Shown here in pieces: positions 19,324 through 26,779 of a stretch of 64,000 nucleotides of DNA. The stretch comes from an uncultured Megasphaera sp. (GTDB lineage Bacteria > Bacillota > Negativicutes > Veillonellales > Megasphaeraceae). The first letter of the stretch is position 1; each line of letters opens with the position of its first letter. The position numbers and the translations under genes are program-made. The stretch covers positions 62,001 through 126,000 of the forward strand of contig CAKPVJ010000001.1 of NCBI GenBank assembly GCA_934193515.1, written 5' to 3'. The notes under the pieces were generated by a model. That model was not told where the DNA came from. It did not search any database and worked only from the letters and a program-made list of their open reading frames with translations.

Positions 19324-19746
19324 CTAATCAAGTCGTCTTAAGACATAAAAAGAAGAACGCCCTTTGACAACGACATTCCCTTCTTCATCAAAACATTCAC
19401 ATTCTACGACAATCGTCTTGCCGCCGTGATGGACTACCTGGCCGATGCCAATCACATGATGCCCAACTTCTACGCGGCGGATATAATTCATATTAATTTC
19501 CAACGTCGTCACTTGAAAGCCCAGCGTTCGGCTGGCAATCCCCATCAGCGTATCGCAAAACGCAGCCAATACGCCGCCGGAAGCGATGCCCCGATAATTG
19601 CACAAATTAGGCTTAATATCAAAAGACAGCCGAATCCAGCCTTCATCCGCATCTTCTATCTTACAGGGAAGATTTTTAAAATACGGTGTCTTGCTCATAA
19701 TCCCCTGCTGAATATGCAGGAGCCGCTGCTTCATTATTTCATTCAT
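19324..19746 (-). CDS. PaaI/hotdog-fold thioesterase (first of two)
   Basis: A 140-residue single hotdog domain with the PaaI-type helix region CNYRGIASGGVLAAFCDTLMG; the Asp in the helix is the usual catalytic acid/base position. It would hydrolyse an acyl-CoA in the cytoplasm. It overlaps the upstream hotdog gene by 8 bases, so they are cotranscribed, and it is followed 40 bases later by the acyl-CoA dehydrogenase. Start could also be the ATG four codons inside. Confidence 0.87.
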   Translation of the reverse strand: MNEIMKQRLLHIQQGIMSKTPYFKNLPCKIEDADEGWIRLSFDIKPNLCNYRGIASGGVLAAFCDTLMGIASRTLGFQVTTLEINMNYIRRVEVGHHVIGIGQVVHHGGKTIVVECECFDEEGNVVVKGRSSFYVLRRLD

Positions 19747-20197
19747 GAGTCAGGAAACTCCCTTCTTCCCGGCCATTCTTGCCACCTATAGTATATGGCC
19801 CGGTCACAAAAAAAGTACCTTTCCCATGTGCCAAATAGCGATTGTTATTATCATAAAAGTCACACAGCGCTACTATGGTCGTATGGCCATTATGAATCAC
19901 TTTGGCTTCAGCCCGAATCGTCGTATTCGAAAAAGCCGGACGAAGAAAATTCATAGCTAAATCCAAAGTCAGCACCGCCTTGCCGCAGACGGCACATGCC
20001 GCTTCCATGGCAGAATCTGACATGGAATACAGGACGCCGCCATACATCGTGCCGTTCGGATTGTCCCATGAGGTTCCTTTATTTTCAAAAACGAGGATTG
20101 TACTTTCTTCATCAGCTTTACATACATGAAAATCCATAAAACTATCAAAGGGATTTTTCTGTATTTCTCTGTCTACAGACTGTACATCCACTTTCAT
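19739..20197 (-). CDS. PaaI/hotdog-fold thioesterase (second of two)
   Basis: A 152-residue hotdog protein with NGTMYGGVLYSMSDSAMEAAC, the equivalent of the HGG...AD motif of PaaI enzymes. It is only distantly similar to the hotdog protein encoded next to it, so the two may form a hetero-oligomer or act on different acyl-CoAs; this is inference. The gene is first in the three-gene row with the second hotdog and the acyl-CoA dehydrogenase. Confidence 0.87.
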   Translation of the reverse strand: MKVDVQSVDREIQKNPFDSFMDFHVCKADEESTILVFENKGTSWDNPNGTMYGGVLYSMSDSAMEAACAVCGKAVLTLDLAMNFLRPAFSNTTIRAEAKVIHNGHTTIVALCDFYDNNNRYLAHGKGTFFVTGPYTIGGKNGREEGSFLTHE

Positions 20198-20293
20198 CGA
20201 CAGTGCTCACTCCTCCAAGCGTCTGAATATAAATACTTTTATATTTTACTATATCGTTTTGAAAACGTCAAATAAAATCGCCAAATACCGCAT

Positions 20294-20328
20294 AAAAAAG
20301 ACCGCTGCATCGCTGCAGCAGTCTCTTT
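20294..20328 (-). terminator. Terminator of the structured RNA gene
   Basis: On the minus strand AGACTGCTGCA pairs with TGCAGCGGTCT around a short loop and is followed by six T. Confidence 0.75.
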
Positions 20329-20530
20329 GATATGCCTGACCTGGTTTTTACCCCCACACTCGCCTGCTGGGACGTTCGCTCATAGATGGTCCGCATCCCC
20401 CACTATTAGCCCTCTCGCTTTTTGCGGCAGGTCTTACTTCTAGGGCGCACTATGATCAGAGCCGCTTTGGGCTCCTTACGTGGATCGCTTGGCCTGCGCC
20501 TGGCATCGACTTGCAACCACAGCACATATC
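20329..20530 (-). ncRNA. Standalone structured RNA, 6S-RNA-like architecture
   Basis: A 200-base transcript unit with its own promoter and terminator and no reading frame. Its ends close by GATATG with CATATC, then an internal loop, then TGGTT with AACCA, at the predicted first base and just before the terminator. Inside, TCATAG pairs with CTATGA and GCCCT with AGGGC, giving one long interrupted rod. Length, rod shape and closing stem fit 6S RNA; tmRNA, RNase P and SRP signatures are absent apart from an isolated ACCAGGTCAGG. The family assignment is inference; a distinct RNA is equally possible. Confidence 0.5.
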
Positions 20531-20536
20531 TTATTT

Positions 20537-20566
20537 ATTATACGAAACTATGGCGTGTATTGTCAA
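20537..20566 (-). promoter_or_regulatory. Promoter of the structured RNA gene
   Basis: Minus-strand TTGACA, 18-base spacer, TATAAT: a consensus promoter. The predicted start (about 20530) coincides with the first base of the closing stem. Confidence 0.75.
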
Positions 20567-20570
20567 TTTG

Positions 20571-23003
20571 TTATGGTTTAACGGTATCGTCCCGGCCTAA
20601 TATATAATGTTTGTTAATGTACTGCGTATGCAGCAGTTTTTCAGCCATGCCGCTCAAGGGCTGTCCCAAAAACTGAGAATACAACGCTTGTAATCCTTCA
20701 TTTTCCCAGCTGGAATGTATGTCTCGCGCCGCATCCATGGCATACAGCGTTTCCATCCGAGCCCGTTTGGCAGGAATTTCCTGCAGCAGCGGCGTATGCG
20801 GCTGCCCGCCGCCGCCAATACAGCCGCCCGGACACGCCATAACTTCGATAAAGGCATATTTTTTCCAGGAATGTTTTTCCTTCATCTGGTTGATAAATTT
20901 CCGCGCATTGGCCAAGCCGCTGATAGCAGCGACATGAATAATATCATCATTGATAGAAACAGAGGCTTCTTTCACGCCTTTCAGACCGCGAACGGGCACA
21001 AAATTCAAGAACTCATCATCAGCAGCCTTTCCTGTTTCCATGTAATATAACGTGCGCAGCGAAGCTTCCATTACGCCGCCGCTGATATCAAAAATCGCAC
21101 CGGCACCGGAAGATTCACCAAAAATAGAATCATAGGACGCATCCTGCAGGGCATGAAAATCTAGTTTCTTTTCGCGAATCCAATTGGCCAATTCGCGCGT
21201 AGTAATGCAATAATCCGTATCCCGCATTTCCGGTGCATCCCAATATTTCCCTGCCGCATTGTATCCAGGACGGTAAACTTCTGCTTTTTGGGACGTACAG
21301 GGCACGACACTGACTGTCACAATTTTTTTCGCATCAATATTTATTTTCTTGGCAAAATAGGTTTTAATGACCGCATTTAACATACTGCCCGGACTTTTGG
21401 CTGTAACCAAATGCGAAATTAATTCCGGGAAGAAAATTTCCGTAAATTCGACCCAAGACGGACAGGAACTTGTAAACTGGGGCAGCAGTTCCTTATGGTC
21501 TTTCATGCACTGCTGCAGTTCTGCCGCTGTTTCCATAACCATCAAATCCGCACCAAATCCGGCATCAAATACGTAGTCACCGCCCAATGTCCGCAGAGCC
21601 GCTATCAGTTTTCCCTGCACGTCTGTGCCATACGGCATGCCGAATTCGTCACCCAACGCCGTTTGTACAGCCGGAGACGTTTGGAAAACAACAATTTTAT
21701 CGGGATCGTGAAGTGCTTTTTCGACTTCATTGCGCTGAGAAATGCCGACAATCGCGCCAAACTTGCATACCAGTGAACATTGGCCGCAATGTACGCAAAT
21801 CGGTACATCCCCCGTACTTTTTAGCGAATAATAGCCCGTCATGGACATCACATCGGCACAGCGGCGGCGGCATAACGTACAATTTTTGCATTTTTCCGCA
21901 TCAAAATGAATCGATATATTTTCTTGGTTGTCAACAGCAACCCGTTCTACCGTTTTAAACCGGCTTGTAAAATCAATATCCCGCTTCAATTCTTCATCCT
22001 GATATACGGCGTCGCTGCAGCAAATCGCTACAATATCTACGACATTTTCAGCCGTGCAGCCGCGGGATAAATCCATAATCGGCTTGGCCGTTCCTTCCAG
22101 CAGCGGCCCCAGCGCGACGGCACCGTATACATGCTGCATAATTTTATAGCAGATGTTGCCGGATTCCAAATTTGGAAAAACCAACACATTGGCTTGTCCG
22201 GCTACGGAAGAGCTCGGCGCCTTATACCGTCCTACGCGCGGAATCAGCGCTGCATCAGCCTGCAGTTCGCCGTCAAATTCAAAATCCACGTTGCGGTCCC
22301 GCAGCAATTTGGCTGCTTCCCGCACCCGGTCTACTTCTTCACCGGCACCGCTGCCTAACGTGGAATACGAAAGAAGGGCCGCTTTGGGGTCCAAAATCTG
22401 CACGGTACGGCGGGCCCGCTGCACACAGTTTACTGCAATATCGGCCAGTTGGTGCGCATCTGGTTCAATAACAACGCTGGCATCCCCCAAAACTAGAATG
22501 CCGTCATCACCAAATTGAGGCTTATCCGTAATCATAATAAAAGAACTGCTGACAGTAGAAACGCCAGGATGCATACCGACAATCTGCAGCGCTGCCCGAA
22601 TCAAATCGGCGGACGGTACCGTCGCCCCGGCCACCATGCCGTCTACAATATCAAAAGCCACCAGACAGGCACCAAAAGAAATCTTATCATGACGAATGAT
22701 TTCTTTGGCATGCGATACGGTCATATGCACTTTTTGCCGTCTTTTCGCATAATACTGGGCAAATTCATCCAACATCGGATAGGTTTCCGGATCAATGATT
22801 TCTACACCGTCCAAATCAATTTGATACTTAGCCGCTACTTCCATCAATTTTTGCGGTCTTCCTACCAGTACAGTCTTACAAAATCCTTCTGTTTCAATCT
22901 GTTCCACGGCCTGCAGAATCCGCCGACTGTCTGATTCCGGCAAAACAATTTTTTTCATGTTTTTGGCAACACGCCGTTTTAGATTGTTCATAAATCGTGA
23001 CAT
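20571..23003 (-). CDS. Fusion: phosphate acetyltransferase - 2[4Fe-4S] ferredoxin - [FeFe]-hydrogenase domain
   Basis: One uninterrupted 810-codon frame. Residues 12-335 are a complete phosphate acetyltransferase (IVLPES at the start, GSGAGEEVDRVREA at 217-230, PIMDLSRGC at 308-316), which interconverts acetyl-CoA and acetyl phosphate. Residues 371-414 carry two CxxCxxCxxxC clusters (Cys372-382 and 403-413). Residues 435-800 are an H-cluster domain: TSSCPSW (511-517), VPCTSQKAE (567-575), MACPGGC (722-728). All four H-cluster cysteines (514, 569, 724, 728) are present, but the proton-relay Cys is Ser513, and Met and Lys of motif 2 are Val567 and Gln572. GAAGGAAGGG precedes the start. Possible roles are a redox sensor controlling acetyl-phosphate flux or a slow hydrogenase. 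Confidence 0.93.
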   Translation of the reverse strand: MSRFMNNLKRRVAKNMKKIVLPESDSRRILQAVEQIETEGFCKTVLVGRPQKLMEVAAKYQIDLDGVEIIDPETYPMLDEFAQYYAKRRQKVHMTVSHAKEIIRHDKISFGACLVAFDIVDGMVAGATVPSADLIRAALQIVGMHPGVSTVSSSFIMITDKPQFGDDGILVLGDASVVIEPDAHQLADIAVNCVQRARRTVQILDPKAALLSYSTLGSGAGEEVDRVREAAKLLRDRNVDFEFDGELQADAALIPRVGRYKAPSSSVAGQANVLVFPNLESGNICYKIMQHVYGAVALGPLLEGTAKPIMDLSRGCTAENVVDIVAICCSDAVYQDEELKRDIDFTSRFKTVERVAVDNQENISIHFDAEKCKNCTLCRRRCADVMSMTGYYSLKSTGDVPICVHCGQCSLVCKFGAIVGISQRNEVEKALHDPDKIVVFQTSPAVQTALGDEFGMPYGTDVQGKLIAALRTLGGDYVFDAGFGADLMVMETAAELQQCMKDHKELLPQFTSSCPSWVEFTEIFFPELISHLVTAKSPGSMLNAVIKTYFAKKINIDAKKIVTVSVVPCTSQKAEVYRPGYNAAGKYWDAPEMRDTDYCITTRELANWIREKKLDFHALQDASYDSIFGESSGAGAIFDISGGVMEASLRTLYYMETGKAADDEFLNFVPVRGLKGVKEASVSINDDIIHVAAISGLANARKFINQMKEKHSWKKYAFIEVMACPGGCIGGGGQPHTPLLQEIPAKRARMETLYAMDAARDIHSSWENEGLQALYSQFLGQPLSGMAEKLLHTQYINKHYILGRDDTVKP

Positions 23004-23076
23004 ACATTTCCCTTCCTTCTCTTTTTATAAAACAATGCGCACTATGCCAACCGAACAGCCATCCATCGTCCGAATA

Positions 23077-23119
23077 GATAAAAACGCCGGGATATGCTCA
23101 TATCACCGGCATTTTTATC
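23077..23119 (-). terminator. Strong hairpin with T-run in the leader of the Pta-hydrogenase gene
   Basis: A 14-bp stem (GATAAAAATGCCGG with CCGGCGTTTTTATC) topped by GATATG/CATATC. On the minus strand the GC stem is followed by TTTTT. It ends about 75 bases before the start codon, so it may be an attenuator or the end of an unseen upstream transcript. Confidence 0.65.
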
Positions 23120-23620
23120 TGTTTGGTCCTTATGGTTTGGTCCTGAATATAGAATATCGTATGTACCGCTATTTCACAATCAAAACCGTGCCAACAGGTC
23201 TATTTCCATTCCCAACAGCAAAAACGCATCCTAAAAGCCGGTCCTATGTCAAATTTTTGTACAAATTACATTGTGATTTTTATTGCTTTCGTACTGCAAA
23301 CAGGCAATTTTCATTTTATATAAAGTATCGCTGCCAAAGCCTTGATACGGCATTTCACCAGTATCCAGCAGCTGCTTGTGTCTGCAGGATACATGGCTCA
23401 AACAGGCTGTATAGCCTGATGAATCTAGTCTCTGATACGCAGCATACGAACTAACGGCATTTGTTTTAAACGGGGTAGTACAATGTATCCGATAGGGGCT
23501 TTTCTTAGTATTTCCCTGATATTTTCTTTAGAAAAGCTTGTTCTATGTATATACTAGTACCAATTTCTCAATTTTCCAATATCTCTCCTGCTGTTTTGTA
23601 ACTTTTTTCACATACTATGC
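23120..23620. other. Long non-coding spacer upstream of the Pta-hydrogenase gene
   Basis: About 500 bases with no recognisable gene on either strand. An open frame on the plus strand (22957-23454) has no family pattern and runs over the hairpin. I see no convincing promoter pair; a TTGACA at about 23245-23250 on the minus strand lacks a good -10. The region probably holds the promoter and leader of the fusion gene or a small RNA. Confidence 0.4.
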
Positions 23621-23647
23621 AAAAAAAAGAACTGCTTTCACAGTTCT
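23621..23647 (-). terminator. Terminator of the LytTR regulator gene, containing its stop codon
   Basis: On the minus strand AGAACTG pairs with CAGTTCT around a loop that contains the TGA stop, followed by eight T. Confidence 0.75.
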
Positions 23648-24384
23648 ATGTATTCTCGTAATTTATTCATATATACGCGGCCTACCGGCAGTTCTACATC
23701 ATCGTCTCCCCGTAGTTTCAATACGATGCCTCGCTTAAACCACGTCTTAATCTCTTTGATTTCATCTACATTGACAATATAGCCGCGGTGGCACCGAAAA
23801 AACAGCTGGGACGGCAAATGCGCTTCCAAGTCCCGCAGGGTCATGCGCGTAGCGTGGCATTCGCCGTTCTTCATATGAATCAGGACCTGGCGATTTTGTC
23901 CGCATACATAGCGAATATCTTTCCAATCAATGACTGCCATCGCATCGCCTTTGTCCACTGCCAGTTTTGCAGGTATTTCATGGCTTTCGTCCTGCGGGGC
24001 TGCATGGCTTGCCGCAGAAACGACATGGCTCAATCGTTCCAATACTTGTTTTAATTTACGCGTACTGATAGGTTTTAATACATAATCGACTGCATTGACC
24101 TGAAACGCCTGCAGGGCAAATTGTTGATATGCCGTGAGAAATACGATGGCCGGCGCCTCTTTCACTTTTGCCAGCGTGTTGGCTACATCCATACCGTTAA
24201 TTCCCGGTAATTCGATATCCAAAAACACAATATCCGGCTTATACGAAATAATTGAGGCTAATGCCGATTCTCCATCTTCGCAGATATCCAGCACGTGCAG
24301 TTCCGAATCGAGCTGCTCTATCATCATCTTCAGTTCTTGGGCTACGGCCCTTTCATCTTCTACAATCAATAAACTTGCCTTCAT
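23638..24384 (-). CDS. LytTR-family response regulator (first)
   Basis: A 248-residue response regulator: receiver domain (about 1-120) with phospho-acceptor Asp in VFLDIELPG and the Lys in YVLKPIS, then a LytTR DNA-binding domain (about 145-248) with FFRCHRGYIVNVDEI. The start at ATG 24384 follows an AAGGA ribosome site; two earlier in-frame starts exist (24405, 24393). A terminator separates it from the upstream CoA-transferase gene, so it has its own promoter. No kinase is adjacent; the nearest is the LytS-type kinase at 29.4-31.0 kb. It resembles the second LytTR regulator, suggesting duplication. Confidence 0.92.
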   Translation of the reverse strand: MKASLLIVEDERAVAQELKMMIEQLDSELHVLDICEDGESALASIISYKPDIVFLDIELPGINGMDVANTLAKVKEAPAIVFLTAYQQFALQAFQVNAVDYVLKPISTRKLKQVLERLSHVVSAASHAAPQDESHEIPAKLAVDKGDAMAVIDWKDIRYVCGQNRQVLIHMKNGECHATRMTLRDLEAHLPSQLFFRCHRGYIVNVDEIKEIKTWFKRGIVLKLRGDDDVELPVGRVYMNKLREYIEL

Positions 24385-24489
24385 CTCTTTCATCCTTTCT
24401 TTCACGGAGTATCCTCTTATCGTATTGTACTATATTTTTATGTAAAGTTGTATGTCTGTTCACTGACTGCGCCGCTTCATGTGTATACG

Positions 24490-24527
24490 AAAAAACTGCC
24501 TGCCTACGATAGGCAAAGCAGTTTTTT
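24490..24527 (-). terminator. Terminator after the CoA-transferase gene
   Basis: On the minus strand AAAAAACTGC pairs with GCAGTTTTTT, with an inner GCCT/AGGC pair, 50 bases past the CoA-transferase stop. Confidence 0.75.
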
Positions 24528-24578
24528 CGGTAAGGTTCTTACGTATGTAAGCTTGATAAAGGAGAGTGTATATATCTA

Positions 24579-26081
24579 TTACAGCTTCATTGTCTTTGTT
24601 TCAGCAAAACGCTGATGCCAGGACAATGCTTCTGCTAAGATATGCGGTGTGTTTGCATGCTTCGTCGCTTCTACAGCCCGTTTATAGTAGTCAAGCAGCA
24701 TCGGTTTATAATCCGGATGCGCACAATTTTCAATAATCTTCAACGCTCTTTCTTTCGGGCTCAAACCGCGAACATCTGCCAGGCCTTGTTCTGTAACAAA
24801 AACATCTACGTCATGTTCTGTATGGTCAATATGCGAGCACATCGGCACAATTGAAGAAATAGCACCGTCTTTAGCCGTGGATTTTGTGAAGAAGAACGTC
24901 AAGTACGCGTTGCGGGCAAAATCACCGGAACCGCCGATACCGTTCATAATTTTAGTTCCCAATACGTGCGTGGAATTGACATTGCCGTAAATATCAAATT
25001 CAATCGCTGTATTCATCGCAATAACCCCCAAACGGCGGATAACTTCCGGGTTATTGGAAATTTCCAGCGGACGCAGTATGATTTTTTTACGATATTCTTC
25101 AATGTTATCATAAAAACGCTGCAGTCCTTCTTTAGACAAGGTCATCGAAGTGCCGGAAGCAAAGTTCAATTTGCCGGCATCGAACAAGTCAAAAATACCT
25201 TCTTGAATAACTTCAGTATATACTGTCATATCTTTAAAATCAGAATGGCACAAGCCTTGAATAACCGCATTGGCTACTGAACCGACGCCGGACTGGAGCG
25301 GCAGCAGATTTTTCGGCATGCGGCCAGCTTTTACTTCGGCATGCAGAAAATCAATCATATGCGCACTCATGGCTTTAAATTCGTCATCGACAGCAGCCAA
25401 TTTCGCCGGTTTATCCGGAATATTGCAGGGAACGATAGCGATAATTTTCTTGGGGTCACAAGGGATATACGGTACGCCAATACGATCATCCGGTTTGACA
25501 ATATTGATCACATCGCGGTTTGGAACCGGTTTGACATCATAAATATCATGGAACCCTTCCCATGCTGTCGGCTGCGTCGTATTAATTTCTACGATAACCG
25601 CATCGGCACAATCTGTATATACTGTAGAGTTGCCTACCGAGGCGGTCGGAATCAAATTGCCGTCTTCTGTAATAGCGCAGGCTTCAATAATCGCTACATT
25701 GATTTTTTCATTGAGAAAATCAGAGCGGACCATCTGAGCCATATGGCTTAAATGCAAATCTGCATAGCGTACTTCGCCGGCATTAATCTGTTTGCGCAGT
25801 GTGCTGTTGGTCTGATACGGCATGCGCTGGTCTATGCCTTCGGCTTCTGCCAAGACACCGTCCAATTCAGGACCTACCGAAGCGCCTGTCCACAAATTAA
25901 TCTTGAAATGTTCTTTGCGAATACGTTCAGCCAAAGCCATCGGAACCGCTTTCGGATACCCTGCTGACGTAAACCCGCTGGTACCAATGGTCATGCCTGG
26001 TTTAATCATAGCTGCCGCTTTTTCCGGCGTAGTTACCAAATCCCACAGTGCCTTATCGGCAATTCGTTCTGTAATATTCAT
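24579..26081 (-). CDS. cat1: Succinyl-CoA:acetate CoA-transferase-like (Cat1/AarC family)
   Basis: A 500-residue class I CoA-transferase of the acetyl-CoA hydrolase/transferase family. The catalytic Glu is Glu290 in VYTEVIQEG, and the C-terminal GIGGSGDFARNA motif is typical of Cat1 and AarC. It would move CoA from acetyl-CoA to succinate, making succinyl-CoA and acetate, or act on a related acid. It follows the dicarboxylate transporter and the gamma-carbonic-anhydrase-like gene on the same strand, and SucD and 4HbD lie 6 kb upstream, which supports succinate as substrate. Exact substrate is inferred. Confidence 0.9.
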   Translation of the reverse strand: MNITERIADKALWDLVTTPEKAAAMIKPGMTIGTSGFTSAGYPKAVPMALAERIRKEHFKINLWTGASVGPELDGVLAEAEGIDQRMPYQTNSTLRKQINAGEVRYADLHLSHMAQMVRSDFLNEKINVAIIEACAITEDGNLIPTASVGNSTVYTDCADAVIVEINTTQPTAWEGFHDIYDVKPVPNRDVINIVKPDDRIGVPYIPCDPKKIIAIVPCNIPDKPAKLAAVDDEFKAMSAHMIDFLHAEVKAGRMPKNLLPLQSGVGSVANAVIQGLCHSDFKDMTVYTEVIQEGIFDLFDAGKLNFASGTSMTLSKEGLQRFYDNIEEYRKKIILRPLEISNNPEVIRRLGVIAMNTAIEFDIYGNVNSTHVLGTKIMNGIGGSGDFARNAYLTFFFTKSTAKDGAISSIVPMCSHIDHTEHDVDVFVTEQGLADVRGLSPKERALKIIENCAHPDYKPMLLDYYKRAVEATKHANTPHILAEALSWHQRFAETKTMKL

Positions 26082-26151
26082 ACGATACTCTCATCCTTTC
26101 TTTTCTTCACACCTGCAATGATATGAAATGTAAATACGGGTATGGTTAAAT

Positions 26152-26757
26152 TTATTTTGAATACAATGCGTCAGGAACCGGTCCATTAAACGGATATTTG
26201 CGGGCAAGTTCTGCATTTTTAGCTACAACCTGTTCATTGAAATGCTGCAGTTCTTCCGGTACTAACGGCAGTGTATCAGCTTGTGCCTGAGTGGTTACCG
26301 CAGCGCCATGTTCGACATAGCGGCCTTCCGGAATATGCACGCCTACTACCTGGGCACCGTGGCCGATATATACGTTGGGTTCTACGACGCTGTCAATAAC
26401 AACGGCGTTAAAGCCGACAAATGTATCGCCTTTGATACAACAGGGGCCATGAATGACGGCACAATGACCGCAGGATACACGGGGGCCGATATAAATGGCA
26501 TATCCTTTTCCTTCCATCGGTTTGGTTTGCCCCATTAATCCGTGAAGTACTGCCGCATCCTGCACATTGCTGTCTTCACCGACAAAAATCGGCATACCTT
26601 CATCCCCACGGATAGATGCACCGGGACTGACCAACACGCCGTCAGAAATGACGACAGCTCCTATAACAGCCGCCGATTCAAACACATATGCCTTATCGGA
26701 GATAATCGGCTGCACTTCCTGATCGGACCAGTAAGTTTTGGGTGAATTGGTTATCAT
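26152..26757 (-). CDS. Gamma-carbonic-anhydrase-like hexapeptide-repeat protein
   Basis: A 201-residue left-handed beta-helix protein with hexapeptide repeats from about residue 25 to 155. The three zinc histidines of gamma-carbonic anhydrases align at His72 (AVLHG), His98 and His103 (GHCAVIHG). The C-terminal helix is long, as in Cam/CcmM-type proteins. ATG 26757 is chosen because GGAGG lies eight bases upstream; a GTG six bases earlier is too close. It sits between a dicarboxylate transporter and a CoA-transferase. It may hydrate CO2, or it may have lost activity and act as a scaffold. Confidence 0.85.
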   Translation of the reverse strand: MITNSPKTYWSDQEVQPIISDKAYVFESAAVIGAVVISDGVLVSPGASIRGDEGMPIFVGEDSNVQDAAVLHGLMGQTKPMEGKGYAIYIGPRVSCGHCAVIHGPCCIKGDTFVGFNAVVIDSVVEPNVYIGHGAQVVGVHIPEGRYVEHGAAVTTQAQADTLPLVPEELQHFNEQVVAKNAELARKYPFNGPVPDALYSK

Positions 26758-26779
26758 ATACACGTCCTCCTTTTAGCTG

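Noticed and set aside
20335..20346. ACCAGGTCAGG in the 20.3-kb RNA, as found in SRP RNA
   Set aside because: The defining GGAAGGAAGCAGC half of the SRP motif is missing next to it.
22957..23454. 165-codon plus-strand frame in the spacer before the Pta-hydrogenase gene
   Set aside because: Overlaps the N-terminus of that gene and the hairpin, and its translation is low-complexity without a family pattern.
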